Shown here piece by piece: positions 24,427 to 32,723 of a stretch of DNA of 37,241 nt (position 1 is its first letter; each line of letters begins with the position of its first letter). The position numbers were made by a program, and so were the translations under genes. Below the pieces are notes generated by a model. The model saw nothing but the letters and a program-made list of their open reading frames with translations, was not told the DNA's origin and did no database searches. Source of the stretch: Lachnospiraceae bacterium (lineage in GTDB: Bacteria > Bacillota > Clostridia > Lachnospirales > Lachnospiraceae); NCBI GenBank assembly GCA_015057405.1, contig SVEK01000029.1, forward strand, positions 1 through 37,241, given 5' to 3'.

Positions 24427-25590
24427 ATGGAAACGTATATGGATAATGCTGCAACAACAAAAGTTGGGCGAGAAGTGCAGGACATAATGATTAAAGTGAT
24501 GGAAGAGGATTACGGAAATCCATCTTCTAAACATACTAAGGGAATGGATGCAGAACAGTATCTTGATGATGCGAGAACTATTATTGCAGATTCACTTAAG
24601 TGTAGTGTAAAAAATATAACTTTTACCTCCGGCGGGACAGAAGCCAACAATCAAGCCATTATCGGAACGGCTTTTGCCAACGAAAGAAGAGGAAAACATA
24701 TCATATCTACAGTTGTAGAACATGCTTCGGTACATGAGCCTTTAGCATTTCTTGAAGGCAGAGGGTATGAAGTGACATATATTCCTGTAGATGAAAGAGG
24801 CATGGTAATTAAGGAGGCTTTAGTTGAGGCTATTAGACCTGACACAATTTTAGTGTCAATAATGTATGTGAATAATGAGGTGGGTTCGGTTCAAAATATT
24901 ATTGAACTTGCCACCATTGCAAAAGAATTAAATCCAAATATAATATTCCATACAGACGCTATACAGGCGTATGGTAAATATAAAATTAACCCTAAAAAAA
25001 TGGGGGTTGATCTTATGTCGGTAAGCGGACATAAGTTACATGGACCAAAAGGAACTGGTTTTTTATATCATGGTGACAATGTTAAATTTCTTCCGTATAT
25101 ATATGGCGGCGGACAGGAGAAGGGGATAAGATCAGGTACGGAAAATGTGCCGGGTATAGCAGGACTTGGTGTTGCTTGTCGCCTTGCATATGAAAAATAT
25201 ACCGAAAAACAAACAAGTATGAAGAAATTAAAACAGGAATTAATTAACGGATTGATAGATATTGAAGGGGCATCAATTAATGCTAATCCGGAAAATGACA
25301 GTGAGAATGGTGCGCCGCATATTATCAGCGCATCATTTGAAGACGTGAAAAGTGAAGTGTTGTTACATGCGCTTGCAGGTGACGGTGTTTATGTATCTTC
25401 AGGCTCAGCATGTTCATCTAATCATCCGGGACTTAGCGGTACGCTCAAAGCAATCGGTATTCCTGACAACCTTATAGATTGTGCAATAAGATTTTCAATT
25501 AGTTCTTTGACAACTAAGGAAGATATAGACTATACTTTACAGGTGTTGAGAAAACATATACCTATCCTAAAGAAATTTAAAAGCTATTAA
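24427..25590 (+). CDS. Cysteine desulfurase, NifS/NifZ type serving ThiI
   Basis: A 387-residue PLP enzyme that takes sulfur from L-cysteine to form a protein persulfide. It shows YMDNAATTKV at the start, FTSGGTEANNQAI, VEHASVHEP, the PLP-binding Lys203 in SVSGHKLHGPKGTGF, GGGQEKGIRSGTEN, and the mobile-loop Cys329 in SSGSACSSNHPG. The next gene is thiI, 35 bases after the stop (or 14, depending on the thiI start). This is the Bacillus nifZ-thiI arrangement, in which the desulfurase hands sulfur directly to a ThiI that lacks a rhodanese domain. I therefore infer a role in tRNA 4-thiouridine rather than general Fe-S assembly, though a broader role is possible. Confidence 0.93.
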   Translation: METYMDNAATTKVGREVQDIMIKVMEEDYGNPSSKHTKGMDAEQYLDDARTIIADSLKCSVKNITFTSGGTEANNQAIIGTAFANERRGKHIISTVVEHASVHEPLAFLEGRGYEVTYIPVDERGMVIKEALVEAIRPDTILVSIMYVNNEVGSVQNIIELATIAKELNPNIIFHTDAIQAYGKYKINPKKMGVDLMSVSGHKLHGPKGTGFLYHGDNVKFLPYIYGGGQEKGIRSGTENVPGIAGLGVACRLAYEKYTEKQTSMKKLKQELINGLIDIEGASINANPENDSENGAPHIISASFEDVKSEVLLHALAGDGVYVSSGSACSSNHPGLSGTLKAIGIPDNLIDCAIRFSISSLTTKEDIDYTLQVLRKHIPILKKFKSY

Positions 25591-25625
25591 TATATTTTAA
25601 GAAAATGAAAGGCAGATTTAACATT

Positions 25626-26807
25626 ATGTACAAAGCATTCTTAATTAAGTATTCTGAAATCGGTATTAAAGGAAAAAACAGATATGTATTTGAAGATGCA
25701 CTTGTCCGTAATATAAGAGAGGCTATTGCGGATTGTGACGGTGTTTTTGAAGTTACAAAAGAGAGAGGACGAATATACATTGAAGTACAGTCAGAGTATG
25801 ATTATGACGAACTGATTGATGCCCTGACAAAGGTTTTTGGTATAGCGGCTATTTGTCCTGTAGTTCTTGTAGAAGACAAAAGCTGGGACAATTTATGTAA
25901 AGAAGCTTGTGATTTTGTTAAAGCGCAGTATGGAGATAAAAGCTTCACATTTAAAGTCGAAGCCAGAAGAAGTGACAAGAATTATCCTATGACTTCACCG
26001 GAGATGGGGATAGAACTTGGGGCGTACCTTCTTGATAGGTTCCCTAATATGCAAGTGGATGTTCACAACCCGGAAGTACGAATTACAATAGAGATAAGAG
26101 ATAGAGCATACATTTATTCTAAGAGTATACCGGGTCTTCAGGGAATGCCTGTAGGAACCAGTGGTAAGGCGATGCTTTTGTTGTCCGGAGGTATAGACAG
26201 TCCTGTTGCCGGATATATGATTGCAAAAAGAGGTGTTAAACTGGAAGCTGTGTATTTTCATGCACCTCCTTACACAAGTGACCGTGCCAAAAAGAAGGTG
26301 GTTGACCTTGCTAAAAAGGTTGCTGTGTATTCGGGTACAATCAGATTACATGTAATCAATTTTACAGAGATTCAGATGGCGATATATGAAAAGTGTCCTC
26401 ATGATGAGCTAACCATCATTATGCGAAGATATATGATGCGTATAGCAGAAAAAATTGCGCTTGAAAATGATTGTCTCGGGCTTGTTACGGGTGAAAGTAT
26501 AGGGCAGGTTGCAAGTCAGACTATGCATAGCCTTCGTTCAACCAATGAAGTGTGTGAACTTCCGGTATACAGACCTCTTATAGCATTTGACAAGCAGGAT
26601 ATTATTGAAATATCACAACGTATTGACGCATTTGAAACTTCTATTCAGCCTTATGAAGATTGCTGTACCATATTTGTTGCAAAGCATCCTGTTACTAAGC
26701 CGAATGTCAATGTCATTAGAAAATCCGAGACAAAATTAGAGGATATCATAGATGATATGCTTGAAACGGCGTATGCTACGGATGAGATAATCGAAATTAC
26801 AAAATAA
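25626..26807 (+). CDS. thiI: tRNA 4-thiouridine synthetase ThiI
   Basis: The enzyme adenylates U8 of tRNA and exchanges oxygen for sulfur, giving s4U; it can also feed thiazole synthesis. Order: ferredoxin-like N-terminus (YSEIGIKGKNR), THUMP domain (about 55-160), and PP-loop ATPase with LLLSGGIDSPVAGYM (P-loop at about 187-193), PPYTSDRAKKKV, TGESIGQVASQT and YEDCCTIF. At about 393 residues it ends without the rhodanese domain of enterobacterial ThiI, as is normal in Firmicutes. An in-frame ATG also lies at 25605. The later start gives the family-typical MYKAFLIKYSEIG and has AAAGGCAG upstream. Pairing with the desulfurase just upstream supports the assignment. Confidence 0.94.
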   Translation: MYKAFLIKYSEIGIKGKNRYVFEDALVRNIREAIADCDGVFEVTKERGRIYIEVQSEYDYDELIDALTKVFGIAAICPVVLVEDKSWDNLCKEACDFVKAQYGDKSFTFKVEARRSDKNYPMTSPEMGIELGAYLLDRFPNMQVDVHNPEVRITIEIRDRAYIYSKSIPGLQGMPVGTSGKAMLLLSGGIDSPVAGYMIAKRGVKLEAVYFHAPPYTSDRAKKKVVDLAKKVAVYSGTIRLHVINFTEIQMAIYEKCPHDELTIIMRRYMMRIAEKIALENDCLGLVTGESIGQVASQTMHSLRSTNEVCELPVYRPLIAFDKQDIIEISQRIDAFETSIQPYEDCCTIFVAKHPVTKPNVNVIRKSETKLEDIIDDMLETAYATDEIIEITK

Positions 26808-26823
26808 AATAATTCGTGATAAA

Positions 26824-26889
26824 AACATAATAAAAACTGTTCGGAGCATGTGCAATAATGCATTGCAATATCATATAGCTCTGAACAGT
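26824..26889. terminator. Terminator between thiI and the HPr-like gene
   Basis: ACTGTTCGGAGC (26836-26847) pairs with GCTCTGAACAGT (26878-26889), with one G.T pair. A second small hairpin lies inside (TGCAAT/ATTGCA). On the minus strand a TTTTTATTATG tail follows, making it a good terminator for the HPr-like gene. It also lies directly after thiI. Confidence 0.75.
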
Positions 26890-26937
26890 TAATAATTATA
26901 GTAAAAAAACTTTATCAAATTGAAATGACCGGAAAGT

Positions 26938-27171
26938 TTATTTTACAAGATAAGGCTCAAGCATTTTAAGAACAGCCTCAATATTGTCTTCGCTGTGAAT
27001 GCTTAAATCAATATCTTTTGAAAGGTCAAGACTGAAAATACCCATGATTGACTTTGCGTCGATAACATATCTTCCTGATATAAGGTCGAAGTCGCAATCG
27101 AAAGTAGTTACGTCTCTTACGAATGATTTAACCTTATCAATTGAGTTTAGTGAAATTTTAACTGTTGTCAT
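26938..27171 (-). CDS. HPr-like protein lacking the active-site histidine
   Basis: 77 residues, about ten fewer than HPr. The second half matches the HPr fold well: YVIDAKSIMGIFSLDLS corresponds to the region around regulatory Ser46, and EDNIEAVLKMLEPYL to the last helix. The N-terminal part, where HPr and Crh carry G-(L/I)-H/Q-A-R-P, reads SLNSIDKVKSFVRDVTTF, so the PEP-dependent phosphorylation site is absent. The protein cannot carry phosphate for the PTS at that position, but it may still be a regulatory partner through the Ser46-like position (compare Crh). It has its own promoter and terminator, so it is an independent unit. GGGAGG precedes the ATG by 8 bases. Confidence 0.82.
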   Translation of the reverse strand: MTTVKISLNSIDKVKSFVRDVTTFDCDFDLISGRYVIDAKSIMGIFSLDLSKDIDLSIHSEDNIEAVLKMLEPYLVK

Positions 27172-27204
27172 AATTACTACCTCCCTTTCTTATTTACATT
27201 TACA

Positions 27205-27232
27205 ATAGTAGCATAAGAGGTAAAAAAGTCAA
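27205..27232 (-). promoter_or_regulatory. Promoter of the HPr-like gene
   Basis: On the minus strand, TTGACT (27232-27227), 16 bases, TACTAT (27210-27205): a near-consensus sigma-A promoter about 33 bases before the ATG. Confidence 0.65.
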
Positions 27233-27270
27233 CATTTTTTAGAATTTATTTTGAGAAATGAGGTGACATA

Positions 27271-28617
27271 ATGAGTTGCAGAGTGGCATTTATGACTCTG
27301 GGATGTAAGGTTAACCAATACGAAACAGAAAAGTTGCAGGAGCAATTTGAAACTGCAGGATATCTTATTGTGCCTTATGAAGAAGAGGCAGATATTTATA
27401 TTGTAAATACATGTACTGTGACCAATATTGCGGACAGAAAGTCGCGAAAAATGCTTCGCAGAGGAGCGAGGCATATAGGAGCGATGGTAGTGGCAATGGG
27501 ATGTTTTGCGGATGCGGCTGGTGAAAAGCTACTGTCGGATAAAGATATAGATGTTGTAATAGGCAATGAGAAAAAAGAAAATGCATTTGCTATCATCGAA
27601 GAAGCATATAATCAAAAAACAATATCCTCAACACTTATTTGTGCAGCTAATGCCGCAGATATAGATAACACGACTAACAATGCTGAGACTTGTTTATCTC
27701 AGGAACGAACAAGGACATATATCAATATTCAGACAGGGTGTAATCAGTTTTGCAGTTATTGTAAGATTCCGTACGTAAGGGGAAAGTTAAAAAGTCGCGA
27801 TGCAAAAGATGTTGTATGTGAGGCGAGACTGCTTGCAGGTAAGGGCTATAAGGAGATTGTCCTTACAGGTATTCATTTATCCTCTTATGGTGTTGATAAA
27901 AGTGAATGTAAACATTTTACCGAGTTAAACGGGGAACCGTTGTACGAGCTTGTTAGAGAAATTTCGGAAATTGAAGGAATTGAACGTATCAGACTTGGCT
28001 CTTTGGAACCGCGTATCATGACAGAAGGATTTGTTTCAAAATTGTCTTCGGAAAAAAAGGTGTGTCCTCATTTTCACCTTTCTTTGCAGAGTGGATGCGA
28101 TGAGACTTTAGGTCGTATGAACAGAAAGTATACTACTGCAGAATATAAGAATGCATGTGATATTCTTAGAAAGTACTATGATAATCCGGCAATTACCACG
28201 GATATAATTGTCGGTTTCCCGGGAGAAACAGAGGAAGAATTTGAAACGACACTATCCTATGTGAAAGAAATAGGTTTTTCTGCAGTGCATGTGTTCAAAT
28301 ATTCAATCAGAACCGGAACTAAAGCTGCTCTCATGTCCGGACATATTCCGGAACAGATTAAGACGGAAAGAAGTCACAAATTAATTGAATTGTGCGATAG
28401 TCTTTCCAAAGAGTATATGGAACATTTTTTAGGAGAAGAAATACTTTGTCTTGTTGAGGAATGTGTCGATATAGATGGAGAAATGTACTGGGTAGGCCAT
28501 AATGAGAGGTATGTTAAATTAGGATTTAAGTATCGGGAAGGCGACGATTTCCACAATAAGATAATACAAATTATTCCTTGCGCAATCGAGAACAATATAT
28601 TAATATATAACAGATAG
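27271..28617 (+). CDS. mtaB: tRNA ms2t6A37 methylthiotransferase MtaB
   Basis: A 448-residue radical-SAM enzyme that adds a methylthio group to t6A37 of tRNAs decoding ANN codons. The N-terminal UPF0004 domain has the three Fe-S cysteines Cys12 (TLGCKVNQYE), Cys48 (NTCTVT) and Cys78 (MGCFAD). The radical-SAM core has CNQFCSYCKIPYVRG (Cys157, 161, 164). LTGIHLSSYG, LGSLEPRI, LSLQSGCDETLGRMNRKY and DIIVGFPGETEEEF are typical of the subgroup. A TRAM-like tail completes it. TLGCKVNQYE is characteristic of MtaB rather than MiaB or RimO. It opens the housekeeping run that continues through trhP, and its ATG follows a GAGGTGA ribosome site. Confidence 0.95.
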   Translation: MSCRVAFMTLGCKVNQYETEKLQEQFETAGYLIVPYEEEADIYIVNTCTVTNIADRKSRKMLRRGARHIGAMVVAMGCFADAAGEKLLSDKDIDVVIGNEKKENAFAIIEEAYNQKTISSTLICAANAADIDNTTNNAETCLSQERTRTYINIQTGCNQFCSYCKIPYVRGKLKSRDAKDVVCEARLLAGKGYKEIVLTGIHLSSYGVDKSECKHFTELNGEPLYELVREISEIEGIERIRLGSLEPRIMTEGFVSKLSSEKKVCPHFHLSLQSGCDETLGRMNRKYTTAEYKNACDILRKYYDNPAITTDIIVGFPGETEEEFETTLSYVKEIGFSAVHVFKYSIRTGTKAALMSGHIPEQIKTERSHKLIELCDSLSKEYMEHFLGEEILCLVEECVDIDGEMYWVGHNERYVKLGFKYREGDDFHNKIIQIIPCAIENNILIYNR

Positions 28618-28665
28618 ATACAAGAGCGCGGGAAAACTGACAATACTAGGAAAGTGGTGACTAAT

Positions 28666-28926
28666 ATGCAGGAGATTCATAATACTCAGTTTTTTAAAGT
28701 ACAGGCAGAGACAGAATATGAGGTTGCAGATGTTATTGCATCCGTATATGCTGCTTTGAAGGAAAAAGGATACAATCCTGTTAATCAGATTGTTGGCTAT
28801 ATTATGTCAGGAGAACCGACATATATAACAAGTCATAAAGGTGCAAGAAGTCTTATTATGAGAGTTGAACGTGATGAGATAATTGAAGTACTTCTTGAGG
28901 ACTATATTAAGAATAATCTTGCGTAA
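28666..28926 (+). CDS. ireB: IreB family regulatory phosphoprotein (YrzL/UPF0297)
   Basis: About 86 residues. Conserved blocks are ADVIASVYAALKEKGYNPVNQIVGYIMSGEPTYI and ARSLIMRVERDEIIEVLLEDYI. In Enterococcus the protein is a target of the Ser/Thr kinase IreK and affects cephalosporin resistance. The Thr near the N-terminus (IHNTQFF) is at the position expected for the phosphorylated Thr. GTG codons at 28654 and 28657 are also in frame, but ATG 28666 gives the usual N-terminus after AGGAAAG. ruvX follows 20 bases later, and together with yrzB this is the classic yrzL-yrrK-yrzB trio, here without alaS upstream. Confidence 0.92.
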   Translation: MQEIHNTQFFKVQAETEYEVADVIASVYAALKEKGYNPVNQIVGYIMSGEPTYITSHKGARSLIMRVERDEIIEVLLEDYIKNNLA

Positions 28927-28946
28927 TATACGGTTGAGGGATATAG

Positions 28947-29375
28947 ATGAGGATACTTGGACTTGATTATGGACAAAAAACAGTTGGAGTTGCCATAAGT
29001 GATGAGCTTGGGATTACCTCTCAGGGAGTTGAAACAATCACTCGTAACAAAGAGAATCAACTTCGTAAAACTCTTGCAAGGATAGAAGAATTGTGTGAAA
29101 TGTACGGAGTTTCTTCTATTGTGTTAGGATATCCCAAAAATATGGATAATTCCATTGGTGAGCAGGCTGAAAAGTCTGAAGAATTTGCTGAGCTTTTAAA
29201 AAGAAGAACAGGAATAGATGTAATATTATGGGATGAGAGACTGACTTCCAAACAGGCAAGAGATGTTTTGGAAGAAGGTAATGTACGAGACCGTAGAGAA
29301 CAAAAAAAGGTGATAGATAAGTTGGCGGCTGCGCTGATACTGCAGTCGTACCTTGATACGATAAGACATGGTTAA
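28947..29375 (+). CDS. ruvX: YqgF/RuvX family putative Holliday-junction or pre-16S rRNA nuclease
   Basis: 142 residues, the family norm. The RNase H-like fold shows its acidic residues in [34 protein letters not shown] and [13 protein letters not shown]. It is annotated as a Holliday-junction resolvase-like protein; in Escherichia coli it is needed for 16S rRNA 5' maturation. It sits between ireB and yrzB, with 20- and 26-base gaps, and is surely cotranscribed with them. Confidence 0.95.
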   Translation: MRILGLDYGQKTVGVAISDELGITSQGVETITRNKENQLRKTLARIEELCEMYGVSSIVLGYPKNMDNSIGEQAEKSEEFAELLKRRTGIDVILWDERLTSKQARDVLEEGNVRDRREQKKVIDKLAAALILQSYLDTIRHG

Positions 29376-29401
29376 TTTGAATTTGAAACGGAGGCACTAA
29401 T

Positions 29402-29677
29402 TTGCTGGAATCAATAAAAGTAGCTTATGACAATGGTGAAGAAGAGGAACTTTATGTTTTAGAACAGACCCAGGTAGCAGGAAATACGTACCTTCTTGCG
29501 ACTAGTGCGGTTGACGAAGAAACTGAAGAATTAGAAGAGGCAGAAGCATGGATATTCAAACAGGTAAGTATCAGTGAAGACGATGTATACTATGAAGTAA
29601 TCGAGGATGATACGGAACTTGAAGCGGTTGCAAAGGTGTTTGAAGCTATGCTTGAAGACTGCAATATAGAATTATAA
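29402..29677 (+). CDS. yrzB: DUF1292 protein YrzB
   Basis: A 91-residue acidic protein of unknown function and the third member of the conserved yrzL-yrrK-yrzB set. The pattern is VAYDNGEEEELYVLEQTQVAG, YLLATS, EAWIFKQV and YEVIEDDTELEAVAKVFEAML. Translation begins at TTG 29402, with GGAGG at about 8 bases; no ATG lies nearby in frame. Confidence 0.9.
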   Translation: MLESIKVAYDNGEEEELYVLEQTQVAGNTYLLATSAVDEETEELEEAEAWIFKQVSISEDDVYYEVIEDDTELEAVAKVFEAMLEDCNIEL

Positions 29678-29795
29678 AGAAAATTATTTTTTATTATATA
29701 AACATTGGATGACAGGCTGTTCGTTGAAGATGGGATATTAATCTTTAGGGTAAGCTTTTTGTTCGGTGCAGAAATTTAATTGGAGGTGTATTTTT

Positions 29796-31466
29796 TTGAG
29801 AATTAAAAAAGAAGAAGGGAAGTCAGTAAAAATCATTCCTCTTGGAGGTCTTGAACAGATTGGAATGAATATTACGGCTTTTGAAACTGAGTCCGGTATT
29901 ATTGTAGTGGATTGTGGTTTGTCGTTCCCTGATGAAGATATGTTAGGAATTGATTTGGTTATTCCGGATGTTACTTACTTGAAAGAAAATCAGGACAAAT
30001 TAAAAGGATTTGTTATTACTCACGGACATGAGGACCATATAGGAGCGCTTCCTTATGTCCTTAAGGAGATTAATGCTCCTATATATGCAACAAAACTTAC
30101 GATGGGTATTATTGAAAATAAATTCAAAGAGCATGGTCTCATGAAGAGTGTAAGGCGTAAAGTCGTAACTTATGGGCAGTCAATTAATCTGGGAGATTTC
30201 AGAATAGAATTTGTAAGAACCAATCACAGTATAGCTGATGCGGCGGCACTTGCGATAACAACACCTGCAGGTGTCATATTCCACACAGGTGATTTTAAGG
30301 TTGACTATACACCGGTGTTTGGAGATATGATAGATCTTCAGAGAATAGCTGAGATAGGTAAAAAAGGTGTTTTGGCATTGATGTGTGACAGTACCAATGC
30401 TTTGAAACCGGGATATACCATGTCAGAGAGAACCGTAGGAAGAACATTTGACAATATATTTGCAGAAAATACTGACAGCAGAATAATTGTTGCGACTTTT
30501 GCTTCCAATGTTGACCGTGTACAACAGATTATTAATTCGGCCAAAAGATTCAAACGTAAGGTAGTAATTGAAGGCAGAAGTATGGTGAATATTATTACCA
30601 CCGCAAATGAACTTGGTTATCTAAATGTTCCGGAGGGAATATTAATTGATATTGAGCAGATGAAGAATTATACTGACGACCAGATTGTTCTTATTACTAC
30701 AGGAAGTCAGGGTGAAGCAATGGCTGCGTTATCCCGAATGGCGGCGTCAATTCACAGAAAAGTATCCATAAAGCCGGGAGATACGGTAATATTTAGTTCA
30801 ACTCCGATTCCGGGTAACGAAAAGTCGGTATCTAAGGTTATTAATGAACTGGCGCAGCTTGGTGCTAATGTAATAGTGCAGGATACTCATGTGTCAGGAC
30901 ATGCATGCCAGGAAGAGATTAAGCTTATCTATGCTCTTACGAGACCGCAGTACGCAATACCTGTTCACGGTGAATACAGACACCTTATGACTCACGCTGA
31001 GATTGCCAAAAGCATGGGAGTTGAAAAAGATAATATTTTCATATTACAGTCAGGAAATGTACTTGAACTGAGTTCAGAAAGTGGTAAAATAGTTGATAAC
31101 GTAGTGGCACAGGGAATTCTTGTTGATGGTCTCGGAGTAGGAGATGTAGGCAATATCGTTCTTAGAGACAGACAGCTTTTGTCAGAGAACGGACTTATTA
31201 TCATCGTTCTTACTCTTGAAAAAGGTAGCAATCAAATATTGGCAGGTCCCGATATAGTATCAAGAGGATTTGTTTATGTAAGAGAGTCTGAAGACCTTAT
31301 GGAAGATGCAAGAGAAGTAGTGTGGAGTGCAATAGACAGATGTCTCAGCAGGAATATAACAGACTGGGGCAAGATAAAAGTTGAGATAAGGGATTCGTTA
31401 GGGGAGTTCATTCGCAAGAAAACTAAGCGTAATCCGATGATACTTCCGATTATAATGGAATGTTAG
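29796..31466 (+). CDS. rnj: Ribonuclease J
   Basis: A 556-residue metallo-beta-lactamase/beta-CASP ribonuclease that matures and degrades RNA with 5'-exonuclease and endonuclease activity. Motifs: IPLGGLEQIGMN; the metal site HGHEDHIGALPY (His76, His78, Asp80, His81); HSIADAAAL; HTGDFKVDYTP; DSTNA; the beta-CASP region with TTGSQGEAMAALSRMA; DTHVSGHA; and PVHGEYRHL. The length is typical of RNase J1/J2. The most likely start is TTG 29796, with GGAGG 9 bases upstream, although the frame is open from 29766. It interrupts an otherwise Bacillus-like gene order between yrzB and the mltG-like gene. Confidence 0.95.
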   Translation: MRIKKEEGKSVKIIPLGGLEQIGMNITAFETESGIIVVDCGLSFPDEDMLGIDLVIPDVTYLKENQDKLKGFVITHGHEDHIGALPYVLKEINAPIYATKLTMGIIENKFKEHGLMKSVRRKVVTYGQSINLGDFRIEFVRTNHSIADAAALAITTPAGVIFHTGDFKVDYTPVFGDMIDLQRIAEIGKKGVLALMCDSTNALKPGYTMSERTVGRTFDNIFAENTDSRIIVATFASNVDRVQQIINSAKRFKRKVVIEGRSMVNIITTANELGYLNVPEGILIDIEQMKNYTDDQIVLITTGSQGEAMAALSRMAASIHRKVSIKPGDTVIFSSTPIPGNEKSVSKVINELAQLGANVIVQDTHVSGHACQEEIKLIYALTRPQYAIPVHGEYRHLMTHAEIAKSMGVEKDNIFILQSGNVLELSSESGKIVDNVVAQGILVDGLGVGDVGNIVLRDRQLLSENGLIIIVLTLEKGSNQILAGPDIVSRGFVYVRESEDLMEDAREVVWSAIDRCLSRNITDWGKIKVEIRDSLGEFIRKKTKRNPMILPIIMEC

Positions 31467-31600
31467 GATAAAATTTGTCAATAAACCGGATAACCGGGAG
31501 CTGATGTTTGTTAAATGAATGATAAGATTGTGTAGCCGGTTGATAATATAGAATAAACCGACAGGGATATTGCCGGGAATAAGAGAGGGAGGAATATGGT

Positions 31601-32029
31601 ATGGCAGGTGAATTGTTTACTACACGAGGTGTGCTTGGTGTACTCAAGGTTATACTTGGGATTCTTTTGAGTATTATATTCTATCTTCTTGTATTTGTGG
31701 GGATATCTAAGTTGTGCAGTGAAGTGTATGATTTTTCGTATCAGGTATTCGGTGATGTTACGGTGGATGAAGCACCGGGTTTTGATGTGGAATTTGTTGT
31801 GGCGGATAATGAATCTACAATGCAGATTGCTTCACGTTTAGAGCATAGTAAGTTGATTGTTAATAAGTATTCATTTTATATAAGAGCTGTTTTGTCAGCG
31901 ACAGGAAAAGGCGGTGCGTCAATTAAACCGGGCAGTTATGCCCTTAATACCAGTATGACCTATGAAGAGATAATGACGATAATAACCGGCAATGAAGTCA
32001 CTGAAGATGAAGGAGCGGCAAAGGAGTAG
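31601..32029 (+). CDS. Short MltG-like protein (membrane helix + LysM-like domain, no catalytic domain)
   Basis: A 142-residue membrane protein. One helix lies at about residues 11-38 (VLKVILGILLSIIFYLLVFVG). It is followed by the small domain that precedes the catalytic part of the endolytic transglycosylase MltG (VEFVVADNESTMQIASRLEHSKLIVNKYSF, IKPGSYALNTSMTYEEIMTIITG). Full-length MltG is about 330-380 residues. The catalytic YceG domain with its glutamate is absent, and the frame ends cleanly four bases before the next start codon, so this is a short form rather than a visible frameshift. Position matches yrrL (mltG) of Bacillus. It may bind nascent glycan or modulate the elongation machinery. 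ATG 31601 follows GGGAGG. Confidence 0.8.
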   Translation: MAGELFTTRGVLGVLKVILGILLSIIFYLLVFVGISKLCSEVYDFSYQVFGDVTVDEAPGFDVEFVVADNESTMQIASRLEHSKLIVNKYSFYIRAVLSATGKGGASIKPGSYALNTSMTYEEIMTIITGNEVTEDEGAAKE

Positions 32030-32032
32030 AGA

Positions 32033-32701
32033 ATGAAATACCGGTATGACGGACAGGTTACTGATGAGCGAATGGATGTATACCTTGAAACATTAGCTTC
32101 GTCTGTACCAGAATATCTTATGGAAATAGCTAATCAGGCACACGAAGAGCATGTTCCGATTATGAGAAGGCAGACCGGGGAGATTTTAAGGTATATGATT
32201 CGTTCATGTAATATAAAGTCGATTCTTGAGGTGGGGACAGCCATAGGCTACTCTGCTTTATATATGGCATCTCTTGATGATAATATCTGTATTGATACAG
32301 TTGAAAAGGTGCCGGCAAGAATTGAGTCGGCAAAGAAGAATTTTAAGCAGTATTCTCAGGGACAACGAATTAATCTGTTAGAAGGGGATGCAGCAGAGGT
32401 ACTCAAAAAACTTCAGAATGAAAAACGGTTATATGATATGGTTTTTCTTGATGCAGCTAAGGCACAATATTCCATATATATGGAGCATATATATGAATTG
32501 CTTGAATCAGGGGGCTTGGTTATTACTGACAATGTTTTGCAGGAAGGTGAATTGCTTAATTCCAGATATGCCGTTAACAGAAGAGACAGAACAATTCACT
32601 CCAGAATGAGAGAGTTTTTATACGAAATAACACATTCTGATAAATGGGAGACAGTGGTGCTTCCTATTGGAGACGGGATTGCAATGAGTACCAGACGCTA
32701 A
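32033..32701 (+). CDS. trmR: tRNA 5-hydroxyuridine methyltransferase TrmR (YrrM) type O-methyltransferase
   Basis: A 222-residue class I SAM-dependent O-methyltransferase. Motifs: VPIMRRQTGEIL (family N-terminus), SAM-binding ILEVGTAIGYSALYMA, the acidic strand-2 end in IDTVEKVP, metal/substrate DMVFLDAAKAQY, and VITDNVLQEGEL. In Bacillus subtilis YrrM (TrmR) methylates 5-hydroxyuridine-34 of tRNA to 5-methoxyuridine, after the U32-family proteins make the hydroxyuridine. The U32 gene is the next gene here, 22 bases on, which supports this over generic catechol-type methylation. Only three bases separate it from the MltG-like gene. Confidence 0.88.
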   Translation: MKYRYDGQVTDERMDVYLETLASSVPEYLMEIANQAHEEHVPIMRRQTGEILRYMIRSCNIKSILEVGTAIGYSALYMASLDDNICIDTVEKVPARIESAKKNFKQYSQGQRINLLEGDAAEVLKKLQNEKRLYDMVFLDAAKAQYSIYMEHIYELLESGGLVITDNVLQEGELLNSRYAVNRRDRTIHSRMREFLYEITHSDKWETVVLPIGDGIAMSTRR

Positions 32702-32723
32702 GTGTAGAAAGGGAAGATATAAT

